From: Acanthaster planci
Lineage: Eukaryota; Echinodermata; Asteroidea; Valvatida; Acanthasteridae
NCBI RefSeq assembly: GCF_001949145.1
Contig: NW_019091488.1
Location: 795,814-834,328 of the forward strand
DNA length: 38,515 nt
Direction: 5' to 3'
Shown here: piece after piece, positions 13,219 through 24,889 of the stretch
How positions within the stretch are numbered: position 1 is the stretch's first letter
How the letters are laid out: each line of letters begins with the position of its first letter
Program-made: the position numbers and the translations under genes
Notes under the pieces: generated by a model
Told to the model about the DNA's origin: nothing
Database searches by the model: none
Seen by the model: the letters and a program-made list of their open reading frames with translations, nothing else

Positions 13219-16008
13219 TAGCATAGAGCATGTAGCTCATTGACCTGACACACTTTTGGATTAGTGTCACGGCAATTTTTGGACACATGAACATTACTGC
13301 AAAAGTTTCTGTGGTGCACCTGTGGCATAGGAATTATGCAACATTACAGACTATCCATTCTGTACATGTACTAGTACCTAACATGCACCTGTATATGTAG
13401 TTCCAGTTAACTTGGTCACCTTCCAAGGCTTCGTATCCACACAGTGTCTGTCAAGTGATTTCTTTCTTATCCATACTTTATTATACATGTATGTTGATCA
13501 GCGTTACATGGAACCACTTTTAGGAGCACCTACTGGCAGATGTATAGGTACATATGGCTGCATTGCATTTTAAAAATTGGTTAAACAATCCAAGTCCATC
13601 TCTGTGAGCTCTACCATTTAGCACTTGGTAATTAAACAGAGACAAAATTGTGGTTGTTTACATGTAAATTAAGAGGTTAAAATTGAAAAAAGAAGACAAA
13701 AAGATCCATTTTATCCCAGTATATTAACCCCACAGAGCCACAAACATGTTTGTCACTGGAGTGTGTTAATTCCAAATTACGGGATTTCAGTGAGCAGCAC
13801 AATGGGACAGGCGCAACGGAACAAAGAAGAGATCAACCCTGGATGCAAAAGGCTGTTTGGAGAATTGATCAATGAGGGACAGGGCACAAAGCTGGGAGGG
13901 ATCAATGCCAGGCCAATGAGAGGTCTGAATAGGGGGGCACAATGGGAGTCCGTAACAGGTGAAATATAAAGTATGGAGGGGGGTCAGAACTTTGGTACAT
14001 AATAATGACCCCAATGTTTTCCCCCAAATACGGTCTCCCTTCTGGTTTTGTTAAATGATTGTAACTGCTATCTTCCTGTTGAGTAACTCTGTCCAAATTC
14101 TTGAAATTGCTGGCACAAAAGTATGTAAGCACTGTCCAGACAAATCAACCAGTGAAAACATTCACAGCTTTATTTTCTGAGATCTAACCCTCATAAGAAG
14201 TTGTAAGGTATACTACATGTACATGTACAACGTACCTACATGTTAGCATTCTTAGTGTAGTCAACAATATTACATTTATGTCTATGTGAAATTTGTTACA
14301 CAAACATTCAAAGAATCCAAGGCCTACATGTACTTTTGCAAAGGCCTTAAGACTCTGCTCAGCAGAGCAAATCCCATTCTGTATGGACAATATGGTGGTT
14401 GGTTACAGGGCTTAAAATACAGATAATAAAAGGGGGAGGGGGTTAAAACCTAACCTACCGAAAAAAAGCTTCAAGCTGTCATTATTGACAATTGCAAGCA
14501 TTGTGTTAGATAAAATACCATGCACAAATTCTGCACCCACTTAACCTAGAGACAAGGATGAGGAGATTTACATGTACATGTACGGTAATTGAAATGTTAG
14601 ATTTCCTATTCCCTTTGCAGAAAAAGGAGCTTGAATTAACGAGAGAATGTCTGCATGCATAGAAATGCTGGCCTTGAAAATGAACAGTTTGCAAAGCTTG
14701 AAGAATTGAAGTTGTGCTTCCTTTATTCCAAAACTTACATGTAAGTACTGAGACGAACACCAGAAGGAGATTGCACATGCACCCAGTTGTACTGTCATCC
14801 CAATGCCATCACCAACAAAAGTTTTGCTGCTTGAATGGGAAAGAGGACATACCAGTAGCTCCTAAAATCACGGTCTTTAAAACTGCATGAAAAGTTTCCC
14901 AGGTTTACAGGGTAAATGTAGCCTGATACATTGTATGGTACAGTATGTCCACGGTCCTTCCACAGAAAAAAAAAATGTACTGGTACTGTCAACACAAGTT
15001 TCTGGAGACATTGTTTCAATCAGTATACAATTCATTTTTACAAACAGGTATGAAAAGACATGTACATGTATGCATTTACATGTATACATGTACATGTACC
15101 ATTACCAGGGTTTCCCCTACCTATTCAAATGTGAGGTGTCGGTAGTGGTACGGTAAACTTGTACATGTACTTTCCCACTGAATCAAACACCTCTCTGGGA
15201 AAACATGGCTTTCTCAAAATGCAAAAGAATTACAAAATCTTAATCAAAACGTCTAAGACATAGGTGTAGATGATAAACCAATGCTGTAACATTTTCATCA
15301 AACTTTTTCCTCAAGAGAGACTGCTACTTCTCTCTTCTCTATTATCATACCCACCTAAATTTACATGTGAAAAGTATGCAGTGCGAGTATGTGTATACGT
15401 GTGTAAAACTTAGAAACTACTAGTACAATAGAAAAAAAGACAGATAAATCAATCAAAAAACAATTCCAGATGTGGAAGTCAATCATGACTGTAGGAGCCT
15501 GCACTTTAGTCAGAAAAAAGCAGGATCAGATTATTTTTGAAATTTTGTAAAATTAGATTGACCCCCTTAATACTCCTTTTTGAAACCCGGGAGAAAACTT
15601 CCAAAATTAACCACATTTTCTTCAAAAATATACATGTATAGTACACATGCAACAAGGTGCCCCAGGAGAAAATCAGCTGAAATTGTTATTCCACCACTGA
15701 GGGGGAAAACTTGCCAGCGTCAGGCAAACGTAAAGGGAATCTACTTTGAAAAATGGCCGACCTTTGACATCACCCGAATAAATCTGACAGTAGTACCGGC
15801 ACTTGATTGATGGTTGGTAATCCTTTTTTGTTTCACCCAACTGCTCCTTAACATTCAGGGTTTTACTGCTGTACTGGACACAATTACCCTAGATTTTAAA
15901 AAACTTTAAGTGCAACATATTGTTTTTTAGCTTTCATATATGGCATATCATAATAATACACATTTCATTCTGCGCTTTATGATCTCTACAAGACGTGCCC
16001 ACTACCCC

Positions 16009-16062
16009 CTTTTCTCTCTCTATCTCTCTCTCCAATTCTCTTTCCTCAGTGCTCCGTCTATC
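16009..16062 (+). repeat. Pyrimidine-rich (CT) tract
   Basis: A tract of mostly C and T (TCTCTCTATCTCTCTCTCC and flanks) lies on the plus strand in intron 1. This is low-complexity DNA. Open frames read through it are compositional artefacts. Confidence 0.7.
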
Positions 16063-17352
16063 CCCTTTTCTGCATGTATTAGTATTCCTTTTCCTCCGTC
16101 ATCTTCCTGTAGAGCATACTGTGTATATGCTTTTGATGTACCGTAATACTTTTTTAAATCTTTCACCATTCGGCCCTTGGTCACAAAGATAATAAACCTT
16201 ACTGCTACCACTACTATTTGGGATAGCATTCTACACAATTTTGGTACATGTTGGAAATTCACTTCACAGTGTCACTGTATTCGTTGAAGGGTTATCCTTT
16301 GCCAAAGAAGGGGTTGTTACAGGTGCTCAAGTGAACTTTTCTTTTCAAATATTAAATGTATGTACATGTAAGCTGTACATGTTCCATACAGGGTACATGT
16401 ACCTCCATGCAACAAAATTGAGTTCTAACCTCTAACTCAATTATGACTATCTGTACCATAGCATAACAGACTTGTCTCACGCTCTCTTTAACTATTTCAT
16501 TTGCATCAGTACAATCCTCTTTTCTAATATTAAAAAAAAGCTTTACTATTATCATGGATCTTCCTTGAAATTGTGTACAAGATAAATGACATCCAATCTG
16601 GAGCGTAGGTACATGTACGATATGTTAACGATCCACTTGGAACAACTACTCTATATGTACATGTAACTGCTTTTAACAAACATGTAAAAATTGCCTCTCA
16701 AACTGTACATGGCAGAACCAACATTTTTCCTTCCAATATTTACTCAGTGCTAAACAAAATATACATGTATGTATGCACTGGTAGTCAGGATATTCCTTTA
16801 ATGAATCGACAACTAGAAAGGTTTAGGAAATAACTCAACAGTGAACACATGTACATGTATGTGTATGAAGCATCTCGAAGTTTGAAGCATTAAACATGTG
16901 TTACAGGGGTATGATGAGTACCATTGTCAGGGTGTGTAAAATCATTGTGAAACCTAACCCGAATCTTCTTTAGTCAGCTCAGGTGCCAATACAGACAAAA
17001 CATTCTCAAGATACATTTACACACAAAATGTTTGCTGAACAAGTTAAAGACTCAGAGAGGGGTTCCAAATATGGTGGGTCCACAATTCAACAGACCTCTA
17101 AGGAGGGGGGGTGAATAGCGGGATGTGGACATTTCCTCTCTCTGGAAAAATAGCACTTGTCTGAACAATAGCCCAACACAAAAGCAAGACAATGAGGTTG
17201 ATAATCAACAGGTGCACAATTCATTTTTGCTGGGGGCTCGGAATGTGGACAGGTGTGGTAGTCTTGATTTTTCCCTTGGGTAAGTTTATTTTGTTTTGAA
17301 ATGGTACTGGCTGGATTAACTGATTGCAGTTTTGCCTTATTCAGGAAGGAAC

Positions 17353-17424
17353 ATTGCCAGTAGTGAAGTCGAGACGACTGCCAGTGGCATAGTAGGGATG
17401 ATTGCCAGTAGCGTAATCGGGATG
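17353..17424. repeat. Minisatellite, three 24-bp units
   Basis: There are three consecutive 24-bp units at 17353-17376, 17377-17400 and 17401-17424. Each begins A(T/C)TGCCAGT(A/G)G and ends in a G(A/G)(A/G)ACG or GGGATG-type tail. Copies differ at several positions. Because 24 is divisible by 3, a minus-strand frame stays open through the units and reads WQSS-like repeats; I treat that as incidental. Confidence 0.8.
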
Positions 17425-19744
17425 ATGTCATTTTTCTTACAGCCAGCAGCAGATTTTTCTTTTCATTAGTAGGTGCCTCAGAAGCCAGGTTCACAGTTTA
17501 TCGAAACACTGAGGGACACATCCCATCTATAGGCCCATACAGGATTCTGGGTGCCAAAAACACAGTGATCATGCTTTGACAATTGATTTGAAACTTGTGA
17601 GTTCAGATTACGAAGAACATACATTTACAGTGTTGGACACTGGTGAAAGTGTACAGTACATTCCAAATAAATGTGCCTCAGTCACTAGGGAAAGATCTAC
17701 ACTACTCCTCCGAAATTCAGTGGGCCCTACAGTGTACATGTACAGTGCCAAAATATGTTTGACAAGTGTAGCCCTGTGGGGTGGGGCACACCTCCCCCCC
17801 AAAAAATAAGGCCAAACAAAAAAAATAGCTGTGTTTCTGGTTACCCAACCCAACCTAGAAAAACATGTGAAACCTACATGTACATCTTTTTACTTGACAA
17901 ATCAATAAAATATAAAACTTATGGTGCCTTACCCTGAGCCTAATTGTCCAGGTACATTGCATTGTTTTAATTTTGATTGCATGAGATGGACGGCTCTTGC
18001 GTGTCTGAATTTTACTACTCAAGCATGGTGCTGATATGTAATATTGATGTGCACATGTACAGAATTAATCCGAAGCTGAGTTACATGTGGTACAAATACA
18101 TGTGCCCTCTCCCAAACAAAAAATGCAGACCATCATCCGACCCTAATTTTTGGGGCTATGAACATTTACAGTAAAAAAAGTATTTTAGCCAACCAACCTC
18201 CCTAAATTATTTGTCAGTGTAATAGGAAACACAGTTCTAATTTTTTGTTTCGCCTAAAGAAAATTACCATCCCAGTCCCCCAACTGGAAATTTGGCTAAT
18301 GCAGAAAATTAACTGTACAAAGGAGCAGTGAAGCTGGAACATAAACTTACATGTACATGTACTTTGAGTCATCTGCATTAAATGTAATTTGAAACAGCTA
18401 CCGGTACATGGACATCACCATGAAGCACATGCTACTATTGGTGGAAATTCACTTTACTACATGTACCGGTACATGTATGTCTGACAATACAGAAAATGGT
18501 TTTCTAAATCCTCATTGATGAAACCTGGACAAGCCACGGCTAAGTTACAGGTACACACTAGTGAAAACTTGGGGATGGAGGAAAGAAAATACAATACTAC
18601 ATTTAATTCCTTACCTTTAATGGGCAGCCATGATAGAAAACAGCCTTAAAAGTAACTGGTATCCGGAGATAATTGCATGTACATGTAGAGAGGTATCAAC
18701 GTATACGCCGCAGGTACTAAAAAGAGCTCTGAAAAGTCTGAATTAGAGTGCTGATGGCACAGCTGCTGGTTGCTCCTATGACTATGAGCTCAGATGACCC
18801 TGCTCCAAATTTTATAAAGACAACTCAGGACCATAGCAGGTTGGGTGACCATATCCACTGGAGACATCCACACAATTCAAGAAATTTGTTCTATTCTTGG
18901 CCCGTAAAATCCTTGGAGTGCACTCCCAGATGTGGTGGTTGGAAACAGTGAAACCACCTCTCACTGACAAAATGGCCCTCGCAGGACTGATTTAAAGAGT
19001 GTCCCAATTTCTCTGATGGTTGATGAACCCTTGAAGTCAACAACTCAAGAAAATGAACTCAGAATTCTCAGTCCCCAGCAACTTTATTTCTTGGTACAGA
19101 CACAAACTTTCTGAGTGTTGGAGCGTTTTGGTTACAACTGCGCAATCATTCCTGAAGGTAAAATCTTGGGAGTTTCCAGCTTGTCTGTTGCCCCAAATAT
19201 GAAAAATCACTTCTGATGACTCAGTTTCGTTTTATTTGGGATCACTTTCAGGGGCTCCTTCGACAAGGTAATCTAAACACTGGCGTGTCAAAGTTGATGT
19301 CAACTATGACTGCCCAACAGGGACAATATCTATTCAGCAGATCATGTCAACTAAGGAATCTATTCAAACTAAAAAAAGCAAAAATAATAAACTTTTGGAT
19401 TTGTTGTAGTGCACACATAATGGACAAAAAAAGGCTTAACAACAGCCTCCAGATAATATAGGACATGTTGAATCATACACTGTAAGAAATTAAACACATT
19501 GTACAATGTACTACCCGGCCTGTACACATACAAAGATGTCATCTGGCATGACTCCTCATCATCTGAACAGAAATCACAACACATGCGTCATTCTAGAACT
19601 TTGTTCCTTCTGTTTCTGTGAGAACTATCTGGCAACAAAGGACAATAATACTTTTTCAAATGCCTTATATTCACTTTGAGTGCATGATTAAAAATGTTCT
19701 TTGGATTTAGCAGACACGGTAAGAACCTGTAGGCCTTTAGTTGC

Positions 19745-19915
19745 ACTCTTACATGTACTTACATGTACTTACATGTACTGTACATGTACTTACATGTACT
19801 GTACATGTACATTGCACGTACACGTACATGTACATGTACATGAACATGTACATGTACTGTACATGTACATTGCACGTACATGTACATGTACATGAACGTG
19901 TACATGTAGTCCACA
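19745..19915. repeat. Second TACATGTA simple-repeat cluster
   Basis: The tract contains TTACATGTAC repeated at 10-bp spacing, then a roughly 65-bp unit that appears twice (ACTGTACATGTACATTGCACGTACA... at about 19797 and 19856). It has the same word composition as the cluster at 12.8 kb. The long-unit duplication shows local tandem growth on top of the short repeat. Confidence 0.8.
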
Positions 19916-22858
19916 GAGCAAGGAAAAGAAAACACTTGTACCTCATCCAGCTTCCCTAGATTATCTTACAAATGTTGTTACCAATGTAAATGCCAAAAAA
20001 GTAAAAAAAAAAAAAGAAAGGTGAAAACGAAGGAGTACGGTGCATGATGCAGCGGAAGGGTTCTGCGAGATGGTTGCAAAAATACACTGTACACACACAA
20101 TGGCATGATTGTACAGGTATCACATTTGCCTTAAGAACTTGCCTCAGGCTCACAGGGCTATTAAATCCAACCTGTGTAGGTACAGTAAGTACACACATAC
20201 ATATATGATACCAGGATGGAAACTATAAAGTTTGTCGGTGAACTTGGAAGGGGGGGGATGGAACTACATGTACCGTACCATATGTGTCCTACAAATCCCT
20301 CATTTTTCTTGAGAGTAAAGGTTGAATCGGTACCCCTCACCTCTTTGTTACACTGGGCTTTTGCCAAAGGGAATGGCAGTTTTGATAAGAGATTGGTTTT
20401 TCATGGGGCTTTGCTTATGAGGTATGGTGCAGCTACATGTACAATCACAATGAGTAGCTCAGCTGAAAATTTTGTTCAGATGACATACTGGTAAAGAATT
20501 GAGCATGCAGTTTTTTGTACATGTACTTTGAGTGAGGTGTACATGTGTAGGTGTAGATGCCAGTAAGAAAAGATTCAGAAAATGCGAATAAGCAATGCAT
20601 ACGTACACTCATAATTTGCACATATACTGTACACGTATGTACTTTTTCAGAATACAGAATCTAGGAGAAATTTACAAATCTCTATTAATTCCTGTACAAA
20701 ACAGCATTGAGTCCTTTCTACATGTACATGTGCGTACCTCCATGTGCAAACGTTGCTGCAGCAAAAGTTATGATTGATGCTCTTAAATTTGTTAGACCCA
20801 TTTAGCCCCAATTTGCAAAATCCAAACCTATTATCAAGCAGCAATGTGCGGGTATGTACAATGAAAAATTAGAGCAGAACTCACAAGTCCTGCACAAGTT
20901 CTTTTCAGGTTCTGATCTTTGTACATGTACCATACTACATACCGGTATACAGTACAAGTCCTATATTAAACCTCTGAAGTAGGAACAAGTCAAAACTATT
21001 TGTTCCATGTTATAACTCAACAACTTCAACTCAGCCCCTGTGTACATAATGGTTAACCTTAATTGGGTTATCACCAGCTTATCAGTCAAGCTGGCCAAGG
21101 GTTTTATTTCAGAGTCTCCTGACAGACTGTCTGGACCCTCATTTGGTGTTTACCAAGAAAGGACTCTGATTCAAGGTGGCCTTTTGATAATATATTTTTT
21201 GGTATTGTTTGGATTGTTGACACTGCCAATGGAATGCGAGGTTACTTTTGAGTTTACTTTCCAGTGTTTCTTTTCTAAATGTTCTGCTGACTACATGTAA
21301 GGGAAGATGTTTTGTCAATTTAAAAACAATGTTTTCTAGATAAACGCAAAGTGTTCAGTAAAACTAAAAGGCACTGTATTCTCAGGGAGTGGTATTTGAA
21401 AGAACTCTAATCCTTGACTGGATGTCCTCCGATGTACTTTGTTCAAACTTTCAGTGTACTACATTGTAATTGAATTTTTTCCTTGAATTTAATTTTCTTC
21501 CAAAGTTGCACACGTACAAAAACACCGTACATGAAGCAACGGTCTTCAAAGTAACCAGTGCAGCAGTAAACACAAGCCACGGCTCTGTGCAGGATATTAA
21601 AGTGGATCTTGCTCCTTTCTCATTAACTATTAATGAAATGGAGCAAGATCCTAGGGTGTTTGTAGCTTATCCATTTCAAGTCTAATTCCCAAGGTACAGA
21701 GTGATGGGTCAGAGAAAAAAAAGGAAAATCAATGAAGGAGTGAAAAAGAAAAACGGCTTTGTATTTGATAGGCAACTGGAACTGCAGAGAACAAATGGTT
21801 ACCTAACCTTCACCTCAAAGTGAAACTGGGGGATCAATGTGGAGCAAAAAGAACGTTCATAATCTTCTCATTAGTTTGGCACTGATAGAGAAGCCAATTT
21901 TAGCCATGGTGACTGAATTTTTAAGATGTAGGCTACTTGGGGAGATGCCTACAACTTGTTGATGGAAAGAAAGAATGGGCTGGAAGCTATGTGTATATAT
22001 GCATGTATGTACATGTATATGGTATTCAACTCTTTTCTCTTAATTCTTAAGTGCGGTAGGATTAAAACTATTGTAGTTGAACAAATATATGAGTCTGCTT
22101 CCTGTTTAAGAAGCACATTGCACTGGGATAAAACCCTTAATTTCTGGTATTCATTTATCAACATTTTAAAGGACATGCTGCAGATATAGTAAATGTGAAA
22201 CAACTACACTACATGTGTAAATTCTTGTAACTTCTTTTTAGAGTATGCAAACCTCCATGTAAAGTGCAGCTTTGTGATCCATCCGAACACCATGTTTTTT
22301 TTTCTATAAAATGGTTTTAAATTTTCTCAGTGCTAATAATGGCAAAGATAGAACTGATTTTTAAGGGAAGCTACTCTGTATGTCGAAGATTGTGTAATAA
22401 GCCCCCCTCCCAGTAGTTTTGCTTCTGATTGTACCGTACATCATGTAAATCTGAAAAACTGGGTAGGTGCACAGTACCAGGTATACATGTGCATACATGT
22501 AGAAAACAACAAATTGGGGGGGGTGGCTTTTGGTATTTAAAAAAAACTCTTATAAAATTTCACCTAATAGGTAAAAAATAGCATAGAAGAGTACTTAAGT
22601 AAGTCCAACAAACCTTTTAGCACCACATTCAAACTAAAATTAAGAGGTTTTGTGTGGCTCTCATTTGCTGGTCAGTGCTTTTTTGTAGGAACATTCACAA
22701 AATTTCACATTTTCCAAAAATATTCTCCCCCTAAAAAAAAATTGACAGTTGTGCCATCAAAATACATGTAGGTTAGCACAGGAAACAGGGAGCAACACTT
22801 TTTGGGCCCAAAGTATCAGTTTTTAAGTTTATTGTTGTTGAAGGTATAGGCTACTTAC

Positions 22859-23449
22859 AGTTACACGATTTCCATTTGGAAGCCATGTGAAGACCTGAAT
22901 TCCTGGATTCAAACCTGGGTCCCATCTGGTCTGAACAGCTCCAAACTGCACATTCTTGCTACAGAGCTGTCTCCTCCCAACTGGGGGTGAGTTACTGTAG
23001 ATCTCCACATCTCCTGAGTCAAAGCTCTCCACAGAGCTCCAGATGTCCCTTCCGTCCTCCTCATCTTCGAAAAATGTGAAATCGCTGGCCAGGAGATTTT
23101 GACTCTGTGCCACAGAGGCACGGCGGGTCCTGACGTTAGACTTAGAGGAAGAAGTAGTTTCTGGAATGGTCTTCAAGACGGGAGTTGCTTTGTAGCTTGA
23201 CAGAGTTGCTGCGGAATCGGAGTACGACCGAAGGCGACTTTGTGGCTGTTGTTCCACATTGTTCTCACTGTGGGGAGGTGTCCCTGGATCGTGTGTAGCT
23301 TCGGCCTGCACTACTGCCTTGATGTATGCTTGGAAATCTGGGGAGCATTCCTCAGCATCTGTCCGTCCTGGGTGTGCGAAACTTGCTGATCGCTTTCGCA
23401 TGCCTTGGAATAAACCTTTCTTTTTAGCTACAGTTCTTGAGGCCATCAT
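22859..23449 (-). CDS. Exon 1 of a Dbl-family RhoGEF gene (N-terminus, residues 1-197)
   Basis: This is the first coding exon of a Rho guanine nucleotide exchange factor, identified as such from the DH segment in exon 3. The open frame starts at a double ATG (MMASRTV) and runs 591 nt to a strong donor, ACT|GTAAGT, at 22858, giving 197 codons in phase 0. The protein begins with a basic patch (residues 8-20, KKKGLFQGMRKR). A serine-rich, probably disordered region follows, with basophilic-kinase-like sites at RKRSAS (18-23), LRSYSDS (73-79) and RTRRAS (107-112). An acidic stretch lies at 128-134. The last 15 residues (IQVFTWLPNGNRVT) look like the first beta-hairpin of a ubiquitin-fold/RBD domain that continues in exon 2. 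A short out-of-frame ATG lies upstream in the presumed 5' leader. The exon is more GC-rich than the intron. The Dbl subfamily is not recognised. Confidence 0.7.
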
Positions 23450-24880
23450 TCATTGATAGCATTCCCAGAGAAGGAAGCAAGCATGGCATCTTATATCAGC
23501 TGAGCTCAGAAGTGCGTCGTATTTCTTAGCAGAAGGAAGTTAACAATCTCTGAGCCGGACTAAAACCCGGGTAAACGAGCCACTCATCTGCACTACGCCA
23601 ACTACAGTGTATATGCTATGTGTACGAGTACAGTGTAGGCTTGCCTGAGTTCCAACTTAAAATGGTATGCCCGGAGCCTGAGGCTGGTTTATGTCGAAGT
23701 GCCTATGTACACATCAGTAATTTTTTATTTAGAACTCCTGGAAATTAAAATACACTGAACTACTTCAGCTTTACTGTAAATAATCTACTTACTAGCATAT
23801 TCACTTAGTCTTTTTTTAAACGTAACACTCAAAGTTACGACTGATGGATACGCAGCGTGTGCAAACGTGCAAATCCTGCACTGGCACAAATTCCGCGCGG
23901 CGCGGCGTGCCAAATGTGCTCCGAAATCGAATCTTGTTATTTTTCCTCCCTTCACTGGTTTCAATCGATATACTTGACACATTCCGGCCCACATTAGCGC
24001 ATTAGAAGTTGCCCGGGTGCCACGGAGAATATCGAGGGCGCTATTTTAAAGTTCGGAGGAGCGTGTTGCATGGTTGCACTCCACTGATTTGTTGTGCTCA
24101 CGTGGCCAAAGAAAACAGTGTAAAATCAGACAAAAATGTAGCGCCGCCTGTTGACTCTTGGGAAGAGGTTGGCCTCCATTTTGTCACTGGAAATTCAAGA
24201 CAAGAATTTCACTTTCGTTTCAATTTATAGTTGTAGACATGCAATGTTTTTTTATTCGCCTTTCCCCGAAGATACCCCCAAGATAGTAGTAAAACTGTAC
24301 GCTCAGCTCTGAATGTAGCCACCCGCCTTTATCCAAAATAGGCCAGCAGGTTTGGGCTTTTTGTGAAAGAAATACCCCAAAATGGAAACTCTACCATTCC
24401 CAAATTCGAGATTTATAGAAATATCTTTATGATCTCTCCTGATTAAGGTGGTCTTGTTGTAAAAACCCTGTAGGGATCACATAATATTAATGAGCTCGCG
24501 CAGAAATCCAACAGTTTGGTGGAAATGTGCACTCCCTAAACTTTACTGATTTTTCTCTAAATCTCTAAATATGGAAACACCACTGGATACGGAAACATAG
24601 AACTATGCTCTTTCGAAAGACAGAAAATGGACCAGTCTGGACTTATTTAAGGCTTTTAAAAGTCGGATACATGACACATCTGCGTAAAAAAGACTGGAAC
24701 CAACTAAACTGAGAATACAAAATGGAAACGTAAAAACAGCGAGCTTGGCTGAAGCAAACTCTCACCTTCATTCTGAGATGTTTTCTCAACCTCTTTGAAT
24801 TATTTGACAATCATTCGCGGATATATCTCTTTGAAATTCTCTTTTGAGGTAAGGAAATTAAAATAGGATTAGTGGATATG
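23450..24880 (-). promoter_or_regulatory. Presumed 5' leader and promoter region of the RhoGEF gene
   Basis: This stretch lies immediately upstream of the exon 1 ATG and has no gene of its own that I can support. It contains a GC-rich CpG-dense patch (about 23890-23912, CGCGCGGCGCGGCG) in otherwise AT-rich DNA. It also has a GAGGGCGCTATT word at 24034 and GTAGCGCCGCCTG at 24138. A TATA box in a convincing position was not found, so a TATA-less CpG-type promoter is the simplest guess. A plus-strand open frame at 24009-24230 is not recognisable. Confidence 0.35.
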
Positions 24881-24889
24881 AAAACGTAT

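Larger units (their letters stand above)
2870..22858 (-). other. Intron 1 of the RhoGEF gene (about 20 kb)
   Basis: The intron runs from donor GTAAGT at 22858 to acceptor CTGCAG ending at 2870. Both flanking exons are in phase 0 and their joined translation reads smoothly through an RBD-like fold (LPNGNRVT|LTGQPGMKIKDL), so no exon is needed between them. The interior is AT-rich, with homopolymer runs, TACATGTA-type simple repeats and small tandem duplications listed separately. Open frames of 60-135 codons occur on both strands, but they show no recognisable domains, are often made of repeat sequence, and overlap one another in different frames. Apart from one weak candidate exon (6039-6233, minus) I see no genes here. 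Enhancers would be invisible to this reading. Confidence 0.6.

Noticed and set aside
13763-14014. Overlapping plus and minus frames around 13.8-14.0 kb
   Set aside because: Both strands are open through a purine-rich stretch, with no recognisable motif or splice sites.
17087-17494. 135-codon minus-strand frame with repeated WQSS
   Set aside because: The repeat comes from the 24-bp minisatellite. The rest has no recognisable features or splice context.
19701-19959. Overlapping open frames in the second TACATGTA cluster
   Set aside because: Same reason: low-complexity repeat translated in several frames.
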